From: LMUY01 sp964242215
GTDB taxonomy: Bacteria > Pseudomonadota > Alphaproteobacteria > Acetobacterales > Acetobacteraceae
Direction: 5' to 3'
Length of the DNA stretch: 41,609 bases
Assembly: GCA_964242215.1 (NCBI GenBank)
Contig: CAXTCJ010000036.1
Location: forward strand, 1 to 41,609
Below are positions 32,272 through 40,632 of this stretch, in pieces. The translations under genes and the position numbers were made by a program. How positions within the stretch are numbered: position 1 is the first letter of the stretch; each line of letters opens with the position of its first letter. Under the pieces are notes generated by a model. That model was not told the origin of the DNA. It searched no databases and saw nothing but the letters and a program-made list of their open reading frames with translations.

Positions 32272-34344
32272 TCAGGCCGCGAACCGTGTCACCACGTTGC
32301 GCAGCATGCGCGAGACACCATTCTCGTAGCCATGATACGACAGGCTGCCGCAGAAGGTAATCGATCCAGTCGCGAACACGGCGCCGCCTTTCTGCGTGTC
32401 GAAGTACACGATCTCGGCCCGGATCAGATCGCGCGGTGCCTCCCCGGTCACGGTGTTGACATGACTCAGTAGTTCCTCGGGCACGGCGACGAAATGGTCC
32501 TGATGCGCTTCCGAGCGCGCCAGCACGACAATGTTCGGAGCCGAGCCGAGCCGCTTGTCCGCCCGGTCCAGCTCGAACCCGGCGGCACCGCCGCCGGACA
32601 GGCCATACTCGCCGAGCACATCGCCTTCCACGCCCTCGAAGATCCACGCGACCGCCGGGTCGTACGATGCGGGAAGCCGGCGGTAATGCGATCCTTCGAA
32701 CAGACCCTGAGACGAGAACCCGACGCCCGCCAGCTTCTGCGGCGGACGGCCGAGCCGGCGCCACAGCCCGCCATAGCCGGCATCTAGCTGATGATAGGCC
32801 TCACCGGGGGCCGCATCCCACGCCCGAATGCCGCCCTCGGCACGGCGCACTTCCAGCACGTCGGGCACCGTATCGGACACGGCGATGCGCCAGTAGAATC
32901 CATTGCCGCCCAGGTAGCAAAGCCGCCCACCCTCACTGACATAGTCGCCCAGCGCGTCCAGCGTTCGGGGGGTATGATACTCCGGGTGGCTGCCCGTCAG
33001 CACGCATTTGTACGGCGCGAGCAGTGCGGCCCCTTCGCGGTGCAGATCGTGGTCGGTGATCACGTCGAAGCCCTGGCCGACCGCCTCCAGCCAATCTGTC
33101 AGGTGGCTGTCGGCAGAGAAGTGCCGCAGCCCGCTGCCACGTGCGTCGTTGAAGGTCAGGAACCCAGGGCGCAGCGTTAGGACCGGCCTACGTTGCGAAG
33201 ACAGGCTGATGCCGGTGCCGTCGTGATGCCGGTTGTAAGTCGACCAGCCGTATTCCGGATGGTCCTCCGGATTGTGCATCCGCGCACCCCAAGCCGCGGC
33301 GCGGGCGCGGAACGCCGCATCGAAATTGAACCGCGCGTGGTTGGCGTAGGCCTGGTAGGTAAACGTGGCCGCCAGATAGGCCACCGGCGCCGTTGCGACG
33401 CCGCGGGGCGGCAGGGCGAAGAACGGGATGATGTCTTCGTGCTCGCCGGACCGCAAGCGCACACCGTACACGCCGCTGGGAAATCCATCCGGGAGATCGA
33501 CCGAGAAATCCGTCTCCCACTCGGCGTCGTATAGATCGTCGACGTGGAAATGGATCGCGCCATACTGTTCGGGCGCGTGCTGCCAATCCATCTCCGAGCC
33601 CGTCCACCGCGAGCCGCGGATGCCGCGGGTGGGCAGGTTGATCAGCTGGCCCGGGTAGGTGCCGGCGATCCGGTCCGTGTCGATGCCGACGGAAAAATCC
33701 CACGACGCTACGATCTCCCCGCCAGCGCCAAGGATGCAGGGCGCCTCGATCCGGCCGTCAAACCGGCCACCATCCGGGTCGGCCGCGATCAGCAGGCGGT
33801 CGCCGGCCGGAGGCGTGGCACTGCCGGCCGCCTCGCCACTATCCGTCACGCCCCAGCTCGTCTGCAGGGCGGTTTGCACGAACCGCACGGCACCGGCGGT
33901 GAAGTGTGCCTCGATCTCGTACCAGCACCGCTCCAACATCGGTGCGGCCACGGCGCACACCTCGCGGCCGTCAACCGTCAGCCGCGCTCCCTCGGCTGAC
34001 ACACGAAGCACCAGACCGCCCAGAGCAAGCACCGGCTGCGCCTCGGTCAGCAGGCCGGGCTGCACACGGACCCTTATGGCACCGCCCTCCGGCACGGCGA
34101 GGGCTGCGTCCACGATCGCGTACGACCCCGGCCGGACCGGCTGGGAGCGGGACGGGTAGCGGCCGGAAAAGGCGCAGGCGACCTCCGCCAGTTTCATACC
34201 GGGACCGGCCGGGTTCGGGTCGGCATGGACGATGCGGACCAGATCCGCTTCGTAGGGTTCGCCTAACTGGCTGGACACTTTTACCGCGATCGTCTCGCCG
34301 GGCCGGGCGGACCAGCGATCGAGGTAGCCGACGAGGGGCACCAT
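32272..34344 (-). CDS. N,N-dimethylformamidase large-subunit-like amidohydrolase
   Basis: A 690-residue protein resembling the large subunit of bacterial dimethylformamidase, which hydrolyses small amides at a mononuclear iron held by two Tyr and one Glu. Candidate ligands in conserved contexts are Tyr330/Tyr333 (TFTYQAYANH), Tyr370 (YGWSTYNRHHDG) and Glu455 (GSHPEYHT); their spacing is close to that of the known enzyme. The N-terminal 200 residues are a beta-rich lectin-like region. The frame is open to 34653, but that part lies inside the aminotransferase gene. The ATG overlaps the aminotransferase stop as TGATG, so translation is coupled. No small subunit gene is seen nearby. Real substrate unknown. 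Confidence 0.82.
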   Translation of the reverse strand: MVPLVGYLDRWSARPGETIAVKVSSQLGEPYEADLVRIVHADPNPAGPGMKLAEVACAFSGRYPSRSQPVRPGSYAIVDAALAVPEGGAIRVRVQPGLLTEAQPVLALGGLVLRVSAEGARLTVDGREVCAVAAPMLERCWYEIEAHFTAGAVRFVQTALQTSWGVTDSGEAAGSATPPAGDRLLIAADPDGGRFDGRIEAPCILGAGGEIVASWDFSVGIDTDRIAGTYPGQLINLPTRGIRGSRWTGSEMDWQHAPEQYGAIHFHVDDLYDAEWETDFSVDLPDGFPSGVYGVRLRSGEHEDIIPFFALPPRGVATAPVAYLAATFTYQAYANHARFNFDAAFRARAAAWGARMHNPEDHPEYGWSTYNRHHDGTGISLSSQRRPVLTLRPGFLTFNDARGSGLRHFSADSHLTDWLEAVGQGFDVITDHDLHREGAALLAPYKCVLTGSHPEYHTPRTLDALGDYVSEGGRLCYLGGNGFYWRIAVSDTVPDVLEVRRAEGGIRAWDAAPGEAYHQLDAGYGGLWRRLGRPPQKLAGVGFSSQGLFEGSHYRRLPASYDPAVAWIFEGVEGDVLGEYGLSGGGAAGFELDRADKRLGSAPNIVVLARSEAHQDHFVAVPEELLSHVNTVTGEAPRDLIRAEIVYFDTQKGGAVFATGSITFCGSLSYHGYENGVSRMLRNVVTRFAA

Positions 34345-35711
34345 CAGATCACGCCCTCCCGGGCCAGTTCGGTTTCGTAGTCGCCGAGGGCCGCAGCCAG
34401 GCGCTCCGCGATGTCGTCGACCTCGTCTGCGGTCACGATCAACGGCGGGCTGATCATCAGCCATTCGCCGAACTGCCCGCCGGCCGTGCGCCGCCCGTAC
34501 AGCGCCAGACCGTGCTGCAGGCCGATCGTCTTCAGCCGCTCCGGTGCGTTCAGGGCGATGGGGATGGCGCGCTTCTCCGCCTTGTCCGCCACCAGCTCGA
34601 TGGCCAGCAACAGCCCCCGCCCCCGCACGTCGCCCAGGATACGGCTGCCGCATGCGATAGCGTCCAGCCGCTCTCGCATGCGGTGCCCCTGGGCCGCGGC
34701 GTTGGCGATCAGGTCCCGCTCGACGAGTTCGTCCAGCACGGCGGCGCCCGCGGCACAGGTCAGCGGGTTGGCATTGTACGTGAACCCGGCGCTGAACCCG
34801 CCCGACCCGGCCAACTCCTCCGCCATCGCCGCCGGCACCATCACGGCCCCGAGCGGCGCGTAGCCTGCGCTCACGCCCTTGGCCAGCACGGCGATGTCGG
34901 GCCGCCCAGCGGGCCAGTGGTCGGACGCGAGGAAGCGCCCGGTGCGCCCGGCGCCGCTCATCACCTCGTCATAGATCAGCTTGATGTTGTGCCGGGTGCA
35001 GATGTCGCGGACGGCGGTGTAGTACGCATCCGGCGCGACCAATGCCCCGGTTGCCAAGCCACCCACCGGCTCGAAGATGAAGGCGAGCACGGTGCCCGCG
35101 CCTTCGGCCACGATCGTGCGTTCCAGGGCGTCGGCGCATTCGGCGGCGTAGGTTTCGGCGGTGTGGCCCTCCGGCACGCGGTAGGTCCACGGCGCCGGCA
35201 CCTTCGGCATGCGCACCATCATGGGGCCGAACATCGCGTGCGCCACCGGGTCACCGGACAAAGCGAGCGCGCCGAACGTGTTGCCGTGATAGCTCGGCAT
35301 GCGGCTGATGACCTTCCAGCGCTCGGGCTCGCCGCGCCACACCGCGTGCTGGCGGCAGAAGCGGACCGCCGTCTCGATCGCCTCCGACCCACCCGAGACC
35401 AGGAAGGCGCGGTCCAGCCCCGGGCCGCACAGCGCCGCCAGCTTCTCCGCCAGCGCGATGTTGGCGGCGCTTTCGAACTGGCTGGGATGGGCGAACGGCG
35501 TTGCCTCGGCCTGCGCCTGCATGGCGGCGAGCACCCGCTGGTTGCCGTGCCCCAAATTGGAGGCGACCGGGCCGGAGCTGACGTCGATCGTGCGCCGCCC
35601 CGTCTCGTCCTCGAACCAGATGCCCTCGGCGCGGCGGATGCGGGGGCGGCGCGGGGCGTCGGGCGGGGCGGAGAAAGCCTGGATGCCGAGGCGGCTCATA
35701 TCGTTTTGCAT
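34344..35711 (-). CDS. Class III aminotransferase
   Basis: A 455-residue PLP-dependent aminotransferase of the omega/4-aminobutyrate group. Motifs in order are SGGSEAIETAVR (106-117), SYHGNTFGALALSG (140-153), FEPVGG (213-218), YDEVMSG with the cofactor Asp248, and the Schiff-base lysine Lys278 in LAKGVSAGYAPLGAV. I start at 35711, which has GGAG nine bases upstream. It is first in a two-gene operon with the dimethylformamidase-like gene. An amide hydrolase plus an amine transaminase suggests a pathway in which the amine released from an amide is converted to an aldehyde. This is inferred from context only. Confidence 0.92.
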   Translation of the reverse strand: MQNDMSRLGIQAFSAPPDAPRRPRIRRAEGIWFEDETGRRTIDVSSGPVASNLGHGNQRVLAAMQAQAEATPFAHPSQFESAANIALAEKLAALCGPGLDRAFLVSGGSEAIETAVRFCRQHAVWRGEPERWKVISRMPSYHGNTFGALALSGDPVAHAMFGPMMVRMPKVPAPWTYRVPEGHTAETYAAECADALERTIVAEGAGTVLAFIFEPVGGLATGALVAPDAYYTAVRDICTRHNIKLIYDEVMSGAGRTGRFLASDHWPAGRPDIAVLAKGVSAGYAPLGAVMVPAAMAEELAGSGGFSAGFTYNANPLTCAAGAAVLDELVERDLIANAAAQGHRMRERLDAIACGSRILGDVRGRGLLLAIELVADKAEKRAIPIALNAPERLKTIGLQHGLALYGRRTAGGQFGEWLMISPPLIVTADEVDDIAERLAAALGDYETELAREGVI

Positions 35712-35789
35712 TGCGGCACGCTCCGACCGCCTGGGTGGCGCGTCAAGCGCTTTGGGGGCAGCATGCGGCCTGCAACGAAGGAGCGTGCG

Positions 35790-36551
35790 ATGTCCGCCAT
35801 CATCCACAATCTGACCGATAGCGAGGCCGACGCCGCCGAGTGGCAGCTGCGATGCGACATGGCGGCGGCGTTCCGGGTGCAGTCGCGGCACGGTTGGAAC
35901 GAGCAGATCGGCAACCATAACAGCCTGATGCTGCCGGGCAGCGACACGCGCTTTCTGATCAACCCGCGCGGCTATCTGTTCCAGGAACTCACCGCAAGCA
36001 GTCTGATCGTGTGTGATCTCGACGGCCGGGTGCTGCAGGGTAAGGGCGAGCTGCGAAAGGTGGCGTTCCACATCCACACGCGCATTCATCTGGCCAACCC
36101 GGCTGCCGCCTGCGTCATGCACGTGCACCCGCAATACCTGACGGCGCTCTCGTTGCTGGAAACGCCGGAACTGGAATTGTCCCACCACAACAACCTATTG
36201 CTGAACGATCGCATCGAGATCGACCAGGGGGGCGACGAGCCGGCCAACAGCCACGCGGAGGGCGACCGGATGGCCGCCATGCTGGGCGACAAGTCGATCC
36301 TGGTGATGGGCGGCCATGGCGTGACCGTATGCGGGCCAACCGTCGCCGACGCCTTCGACGAATTGTTCATCGCCGAGCGCACCTGCATGTATCAGATGAC
36401 GGCGATGGCCACCGGCCGCCCCCTGCGCAAGCTACCCGAGCGGGCCCGGCGCGGCTTCAACGGCCCCTGGGGCGAGAAGATCGACGCCCGCTTGCACCTG
36501 GACGCCTGGCGCCGCGTCCTGGATCGCGAGGAGCCCGACTACGCGAGCTAA
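35790..36551 (+). CDS. Class II aldolase/adducin family protein
   Basis: A 253-residue protein with the class II aldolase fold: NEQIGNHNSLMLPG at residues 37-50, the zinc-type HVHPQY (111-116) and a third histidine in GGHGVTVCGPTV. Such proteins cleave or epimerise sugar phosphates, or act as decarboxylases; the set of ligands suggests a metal enzyme but not its substrate. AAGGAG lies six bases before the ATG, which decides this start over the in-frame ATG at 35763. It is divergent from the aminotransferase across 78 bases and followed after 18 bases by the SGNH hydrolase. Confidence 0.9.
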   Translation: MSAIIHNLTDSEADAAEWQLRCDMAAAFRVQSRHGWNEQIGNHNSLMLPGSDTRFLINPRGYLFQELTASSLIVCDLDGRVLQGKGELRKVAFHIHTRIHLANPAAACVMHVHPQYLTALSLLETPELELSHHNNLLLNDRIEIDQGGDEPANSHAEGDRMAAMLGDKSILVMGGHGVTVCGPTVADAFDELFIAERTCMYQMTAMATGRPLRKLPERARRGFNGPWGEKIDARLHLDAWRRVLDREEPDYAS

Positions 36552-36569
36552 ACCAATCCGGAGGCGTCC

Positions 36570-37775
36570 ATGAGAGTTCGACGGCTGGTCGTGCGGCCGC
36601 TCGCTGCCGGCCTGTTGTGGGTGGCCCTGGTCTTCGCGCCGTCCGTCGGTGCGCAACCTGTTTGGGTGGGGAGTTGGGGCGCAAGCCCGTCCGACCCGTT
36701 ACCGGGCACGACCCCTCCTACGCCGTCGTTCCATGACCAAACGGTACTCACGGTCGTGCATCTCAGCCTGGGCGGGACTGCGCTGAGGCTTCGCTTGTCC
36801 AACGTGTTCGGCCCGGCGCCGCTGGCGATCGGGGCGGTGCACGTCGCGCGCTGGTCCAACGGCGGCGTGGTGCCCGGGACGGACCGCGTGGTCACCTTCT
36901 CGGGAGCGGCCGCGCCGGCCATTCCCAACAACGCGGTCCTGCTCAGCGATCCGGTGGCCTTGCCGGTCGACGCCCTGTCCGACATCGCGGTCAGCCTCTA
37001 TTTCGCAACCGACACCGGCCCGGTCACCGAGCATTCGCTGGCCGTGCAGACCAGCTACGTCATGGCCGGGAATGTGACGGCCGCGCCCGCGCTTGGCGGG
37101 GGGGCGACGCTGGACGTCCGCCCCGTGCTCGCGGCGGTGGATGTCAGCCACCCCCAGGCGCGCGCCGTGGTGACGTTCGGGGACTCCATCACCGACGGGC
37201 AGCATTCGACGCCGGATGCGAACGCGCGTTATCCCGACGCGCTGGCCCGGCGCCTCGCGGCAGCGAACCGAGCGGTCGGGGTCGTGAACGCCGGCATCAA
37301 CGGCAACCGCTTGCTGAGTGAGTCGCATTTCGGCCCCAACGCGCTGGCCCGGTTCGATCGCGACGTGCTGGCGCAGACCGGTGCGACGAGCGTGATCGTA
37401 CTGCTCGGGATCAACGATATCGGCCATGTGCCCGATCACCCCGTGACGACGGAGCAGATCATCGCCGCACTTGGCCAACTCGCCGCCCGCGGGCGGGAGC
37501 GCGGGCTGCGCATGATCGGTGCGACCCTGTTGCCGTTCGAGGAGTCGCCGTATTGGTCGGCTGGCGCGGGGGAGGCCATGCGCCAGGCGGTCAACGCGTT
37601 CATCCGAAGCCCGGACGCGTTCGACGCTGTGACGGATTTCGACGCCGCCCTGCGCGACCCGGCGCACCCCACGCGGCTACGTCCGGAGTTCGACAGCGGC
37701 GATCACCTGCACCCCAACGATGCCGGTTACGCCGCGATGGCCGCCGCGGTGGACCTCACCCAGCTCGCCCCCTAA
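36570..37775 (+). CDS. Exported SGNH/GDSL hydrolase
   Basis: A 401-residue secreted esterase. A signal peptide covers residues 1-28 (basic start, hydrophobic core, cut after VGA). An N-terminal beta-sandwich (30-190) precedes the SGNH domain. Block I is GDSITDG with Ser206, block II NAGINGNR, block III GIND with Asn282, and block V DHLH with Asp378 and His381. This two-part layout is common among rhamnogalacturonan/xylan acetylesterase-like proteins. GGAGG is five bases before the ATG. It sits between the aldolase and aldo/keto reductase genes, hinting at carbohydrate use. Confidence 0.92.
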   Translation: MRVRRLVVRPLAAGLLWVALVFAPSVGAQPVWVGSWGASPSDPLPGTTPPTPSFHDQTVLTVVHLSLGGTALRLRLSNVFGPAPLAIGAVHVARWSNGGVVPGTDRVVTFSGAAAPAIPNNAVLLSDPVALPVDALSDIAVSLYFATDTGPVTEHSLAVQTSYVMAGNVTAAPALGGGATLDVRPVLAAVDVSHPQARAVVTFGDSITDGQHSTPDANARYPDALARRLAAANRAVGVVNAGINGNRLLSESHFGPNALARFDRDVLAQTGATSVIVLLGINDIGHVPDHPVTTEQIIAALGQLAARGRERGLRMIGATLLPFEESPYWSAGAGEAMRQAVNAFIRSPDAFDAVTDFDAALRDPAHPTRLRPEFDSGDHLHPNDAGYAAMAAAVDLTQLAP

Positions 37776-37840
37776 ATCCCGCGTCCCTTGGCGGCGTTCA
37801 GGGTGAGCCCCAGATACAATCTACCCAAGGAGCCTCACCA

Positions 37841-38866
37841 GTGCCCCTCCCCGTCAACCGCATCGCCGACCCGGCCAACCTGCCCTTCGTCAGCGACCCC
37901 GGCGAGCGCCGCGGCGAGATGCTTTATCGCTCGTTTGGCCGCTCCGGCGAAAAGATCTCGGCGATCGGCATGGGCGGATTCCACCTCGGCAAGACCGCCG
38001 TGAGCGATGCGGAGGCGACGCGGCTGATCCATCAGGCGGTGGATCGCGGCATCACCTTCATGGACAATTGCTGGGACTACAACAAAGGCCGCTCGGAGCT
38101 GCGGATGGGGGAGGCGCTCGACCAGGGCGGCTATCGCGACCGGGTGTTCTTGATGTCGAAGATGGATGGCCGCACCAAGAAGGAGGCGGCGGACCAGATC
38201 GACACCTCGTTGAAGCGGCTGCGCACCGACCGGATCGACCTGGTGCAGCACCACGAGATCCTGCGCTTCGACGATCCGGACCGGGTGTTCGCCGAAGGCG
38301 GCGCGATGGAGGCGTTCGTCGAGGCGAAGCAGGCCGGCAAGCTGCGCTATATCGGCTTCACCGGGCACAAGGACCCGCGCATCCACCTGCAGATGCTTGC
38401 GGTGGCGGAGGAGCGCGGCTTCCAGTTCGACTCGGTCCAGATGCCGCTGAACGTGATGGACGCCCATTTCCGCAGTTTCTCGCATCTGGTGCTGCCTTAC
38501 TTGGTGGAGCACGGGATCGCAGCGTTGGGGATGAAGACGTTCGCCGATAGTGTGCTGCTGAAGAGCAAGGCCCCGATCGAGCCACTGGAATACCTGCACT
38601 ATTCGCTCAACCTGCCGACATCGGTGGTGATCACGGGGATCGAGAGCCAGCGTGACCTGGACCAGGCGTTCGAGGCCGTTCGGACGTTCAAACCGATGGA
38701 CAAGGCAGCGGTGGCCGAGTTGCTGGAGCGTAGCCGGCCCTATGCGCTGGAGGGCAAATACGAGTTGTTCAAGACCAGCTCGACTTTCGACGGCACGGCC
38801 AAGAACGCCGAGTGGCTCGGCGACGATGTGGATGGGGTGCAGGAATTGGCGCCCGTGATGGAGTAG
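37841..38866 (+). CDS. Aldo/keto reductase
   Basis: A 341-residue NAD(P)H-dependent oxidoreductase. The tetrad is visible: Asp75 and Tyr80 in FMDNCWDYNKGRSE, Lys107 in LMSKMDG, His137/138 in VQHHE. I start at GTG 37841, which has AAGGAG nine bases upstream; no ATG is available at the proper place. The C-terminal extension after about residue 280 lacks a 4Fe-4S motif, unlike some related proteins. Transcription from the SGNH gene is likely (65-base gap). Substrate unknown. Confidence 0.92.
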   Translation: MPLPVNRIADPANLPFVSDPGERRGEMLYRSFGRSGEKISAIGMGGFHLGKTAVSDAEATRLIHQAVDRGITFMDNCWDYNKGRSELRMGEALDQGGYRDRVFLMSKMDGRTKKEAADQIDTSLKRLRTDRIDLVQHHEILRFDDPDRVFAEGGAMEAFVEAKQAGKLRYIGFTGHKDPRIHLQMLAVAEERGFQFDSVQMPLNVMDAHFRSFSHLVLPYLVEHGIAALGMKTFADSVLLKSKAPIEPLEYLHYSLNLPTSVVITGIESQRDLDQAFEAVRTFKPMDKAAVAELLERSRPYALEGKYELFKTSSTFDGTAKNAEWLGDDVDGVQELAPVME

Positions 38867-38903
38867 GGCAAAATGGCAATGCCCGCAGAAGGAGTTCGAC
38901 GAT

Positions 38904-39398
38904 ATGCCGCATGATGGCCACGATCATCCAACGATCGAAGCTGCCTGGAAGCATGATGGGGTGCGCGTGATCCCCGGCGGTCAACTGGATCCGAACACGG
39001 CGCAGACGCCGGGTATGGAGCGGCAGGCTGCGATCAACTTCGCCCGCGTCGGGGCGCAGAAGATATGGGCCGGCACGGTGCATATCCACCCGAACGCCAA
39101 GACCGGCGCGCACCATCACGGCGCGCTGGAGTCGGTGATCTACGTCGTCCGCGGCCGCGCCCGGATGCGGTGGGGAGAGCAGTTGGAGTTCGTGGCGGAG
39201 GCGGGTCCTGGCGACTTCATCTACGTGCCACCCTACGTGCCGCACCAGGAGATCAATGCCTCTACCGACGAGACGCTGGAGTGCGTGCTGGTGCGCTCGG
39301 ACAACGAGGCCGTCGTGGTGAACCTGGACATCGCGGCCGTCGAGCAGCCGGAGAACGTCGCCTGGGTTGACCCGATCCACAAGGATCCGTCGGCCTGA
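38904..39398 (+). CDS. Cupin domain protein
   Basis: A 164-residue single-domain cupin. Motif 1 is GAHHHGALESVIYVVRG with metal-binding histidines 70-72 and Glu76; motif 2 is PGDFIYVPPYVPHQ with His114. A histidine-rich N-terminus (MPHDGHDH) may bind additional metal. AAGGAG lies about 12 bases upstream. It follows the aldo/keto reductase after 37 bases and is probably the last gene of the 35790-39398 row. Small cupins act as dioxygenases, isomerases or metabolite sensors, and the sequence does not tell which. Confidence 0.9.
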   Translation: MPHDGHDHPTIEAAWKHDGVRVIPGGQLDPNTAQTPGMERQAAINFARVGAQKIWAGTVHIHPNAKTGAHHHGALESVIYVVRGRARMRWGEQLEFVAEAGPGDFIYVPPYVPHQEINASTDETLECVLVRSDNEAVVVNLDIAAVEQPENVAWVDPIHKDPSA

Positions 39399-39442
39399 AA
39401 TCGGCTTAGACTGATAGCCTCAGCATTGACCTCGTCTCAGCT

Positions 39443-39535
39443 TGTAGGATGCAATGCGCTTTGGCATTGCATCAGACAGACACGCCGATACTCGTGACAT
39501 GAGGGTACAATCCTCCAAGCGGATTGCACCCTACA
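39443..39535. repeat. Nested inverted repeats downstream of the cupin gene
   Basis: TGTAGGATGCAATGCG (39443-39458) and GGATTGCACCCTACA (39521-39535) are long-range inverted copies of one sequence. Each also folds locally: GATGCAATGC/GCATTGCATC (39448-39457 with 39464-39473, perfect) and GGGTACAATCC/GGATTGCACCC (39503-39513 with 39521-39531, one mismatch). It looks like a pair of REP-type or miniature elements between convergent genes. Confidence 0.75.
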
Positions 39536-39544
39536 TCTTAAGTC

Positions 39545-39570
39545 CCGTGTAGGCGGCTGGTATTACACGG
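39545..39570. terminator. Hairpin in convergent intergenic region
   Basis: Arms CCGTGTA (39545-39551) and TACACGG (39564-39570) with a 12-base loop, followed by CTTTGATG. Possible weak terminator for the cupin transcript. Confidence 0.35.
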
Positions 39571-39600
39571 CTTTGATGTGTCGCGTTCCGCCGCGTGTAT

Positions 39601-39619
39601 GCCAGGCTCAAGGCCTGGC
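39601..39619. terminator. Perfect hairpin between convergent genes
   Basis: GCCAGGC (39601-39607), loop TCAAG, GCCTGGC (39613-39619). It lies 14 bases beyond the stop of the minus-strand SGNH-like gene and could serve either strand, although no T tract follows. Confidence 0.45.
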
Positions 39620-39632
39620 AAGACGGTGATTG

Positions 39633-40619
39633 TTACGGCACCAGCAGCCGGTCGTCGGCGGTGGCTTGGCCCTGCAGCGCGGCGGCCAGATCCGTCATCA
39701 GCCGGGTGGCGATCGGCAATCGGTAGTGCACCGGGTCCCAGTAGCTGGATCGCTGGGTGGTAATCGAACTGGGTATTTGGAAGTCGACGACCGTCGTGTT
39801 GCTAAGCTCCCGCGCAACCTGCACCACCTGCACCTTGCACGCGTCGAGCATCGCCGCGTAGTCGCTGCCCGGCAGGCCCTGTGAGGTGATGAAGCTGGGC
39901 GTGAAGAACACGATCTTGCGCGTGCTCGCCGGCAATGCATGCAGGGCAGCCGCGAGCATCGGCAGGGTTGGGATGACGTGCGCAGCCCCGGACGCCGCGA
40001 TAGCCGACGGCTTTTCCCAGCGGGCAAAGGCCGCGTCGACACGCGCCGGGTCGTAGGCGGATTCCGGCGGCACGAAGCTGGTGTAGCCGTCGCGACCATA
40101 ACGCTCTCGCTTTAGGCCGAGCATGGTCCAGAGCTCACTGCCCGCTTCCTGCACGGCATACAGGGTCAGCATGTGCAGGTAGCCGCGCCAGGGCGAGCCT
40201 TGATACATCCACTCGGGGAACGGCCGCCCCGTGGTTCGCTCGGGCGTCTCGGTGCACCATACGTTGTCCAGGCCGATGATGAGCGTGCGCGCCGCCGGGT
40301 GGGTGCGGGTGAACAGGGCGAGCATCTGGCTCTGTTCCCACGCGGTCGCGGCGTTCATGGCTAGGTTGGCGAAATGGCCGCCGAACAGCGTGTCGAGTTC
40401 CGCCGGGCGCAGCAGGCGCGACGACGAGGAGCCGACCACGGCGGAGTCGAACGCCGCGGAGCGTGCCAAGGCCGGCATGGTGAAGCGCGCGTTGCTCGAC
40501 ACGGGCACCCGCGGCAACGGCGGCGATAGAGGCAAGATGGCCCACGGGTCGATCACGACCACGAACAGCGTGATGAAGGCGAGCAGCCCCAGAGATGAAC
40601 CCAGGAACCAAGCCAACAC
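39633..40619 (-). CDS. SGNH-like membrane-anchored protein, AlgI partner
   Basis: A 328-residue protein with one N-terminal membrane helix (WFLGSSLGLLAFITLFVVVI) and a periplasmic domain. VVGSSSSRLL near residue 62 and DPVHYRLP near 294 match the Ser and Asp-x-x-His positions of SGNH acyl transferases such as AlgX, AlgJ and DltD. It starts with GTG 13 bases after the stop of the MBOAT gene. By analogy with alginate acetylation, it would receive acyl groups passed across the membrane by the MBOAT protein and place them on a polysaccharide. The polymer is unknown. No ATG is available, so the start is uncertain by several codons. Confidence 0.75.
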   Translation of the reverse strand: MLAWFLGSSLGLLAFITLFVVVIDPWAILPLSPPLPRVPVSSNARFTMPALARSAAFDSAVVGSSSSRLLRPAELDTLFGGHFANLAMNAATAWEQSQMLALFTRTHPAARTLIIGLDNVWCTETPERTTGRPFPEWMYQGSPWRGYLHMLTLYAVQEAGSELWTMLGLKRERYGRDGYTSFVPPESAYDPARVDAAFARWEKPSAIAASGAAHVIPTLPMLAAALHALPASTRKIVFFTPSFITSQGLPGSDYAAMLDACKVQVVQVARELSNTTVVDFQIPSSITTQRSSYWDPVHYRLPIATRLMTDLAAALQGQATADDRLLVP

Positions 40620-40632
40620 GCGGCGCCAAGGG

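Noticed and set aside
32345..34653. 793-codon form of the dimethylformamidase-like gene starting at 34653
   Set aside because: The first 103 codons are arginine-rich nonsense overlapping the aminotransferase; the TGATG junction gives a natural start at 34344.
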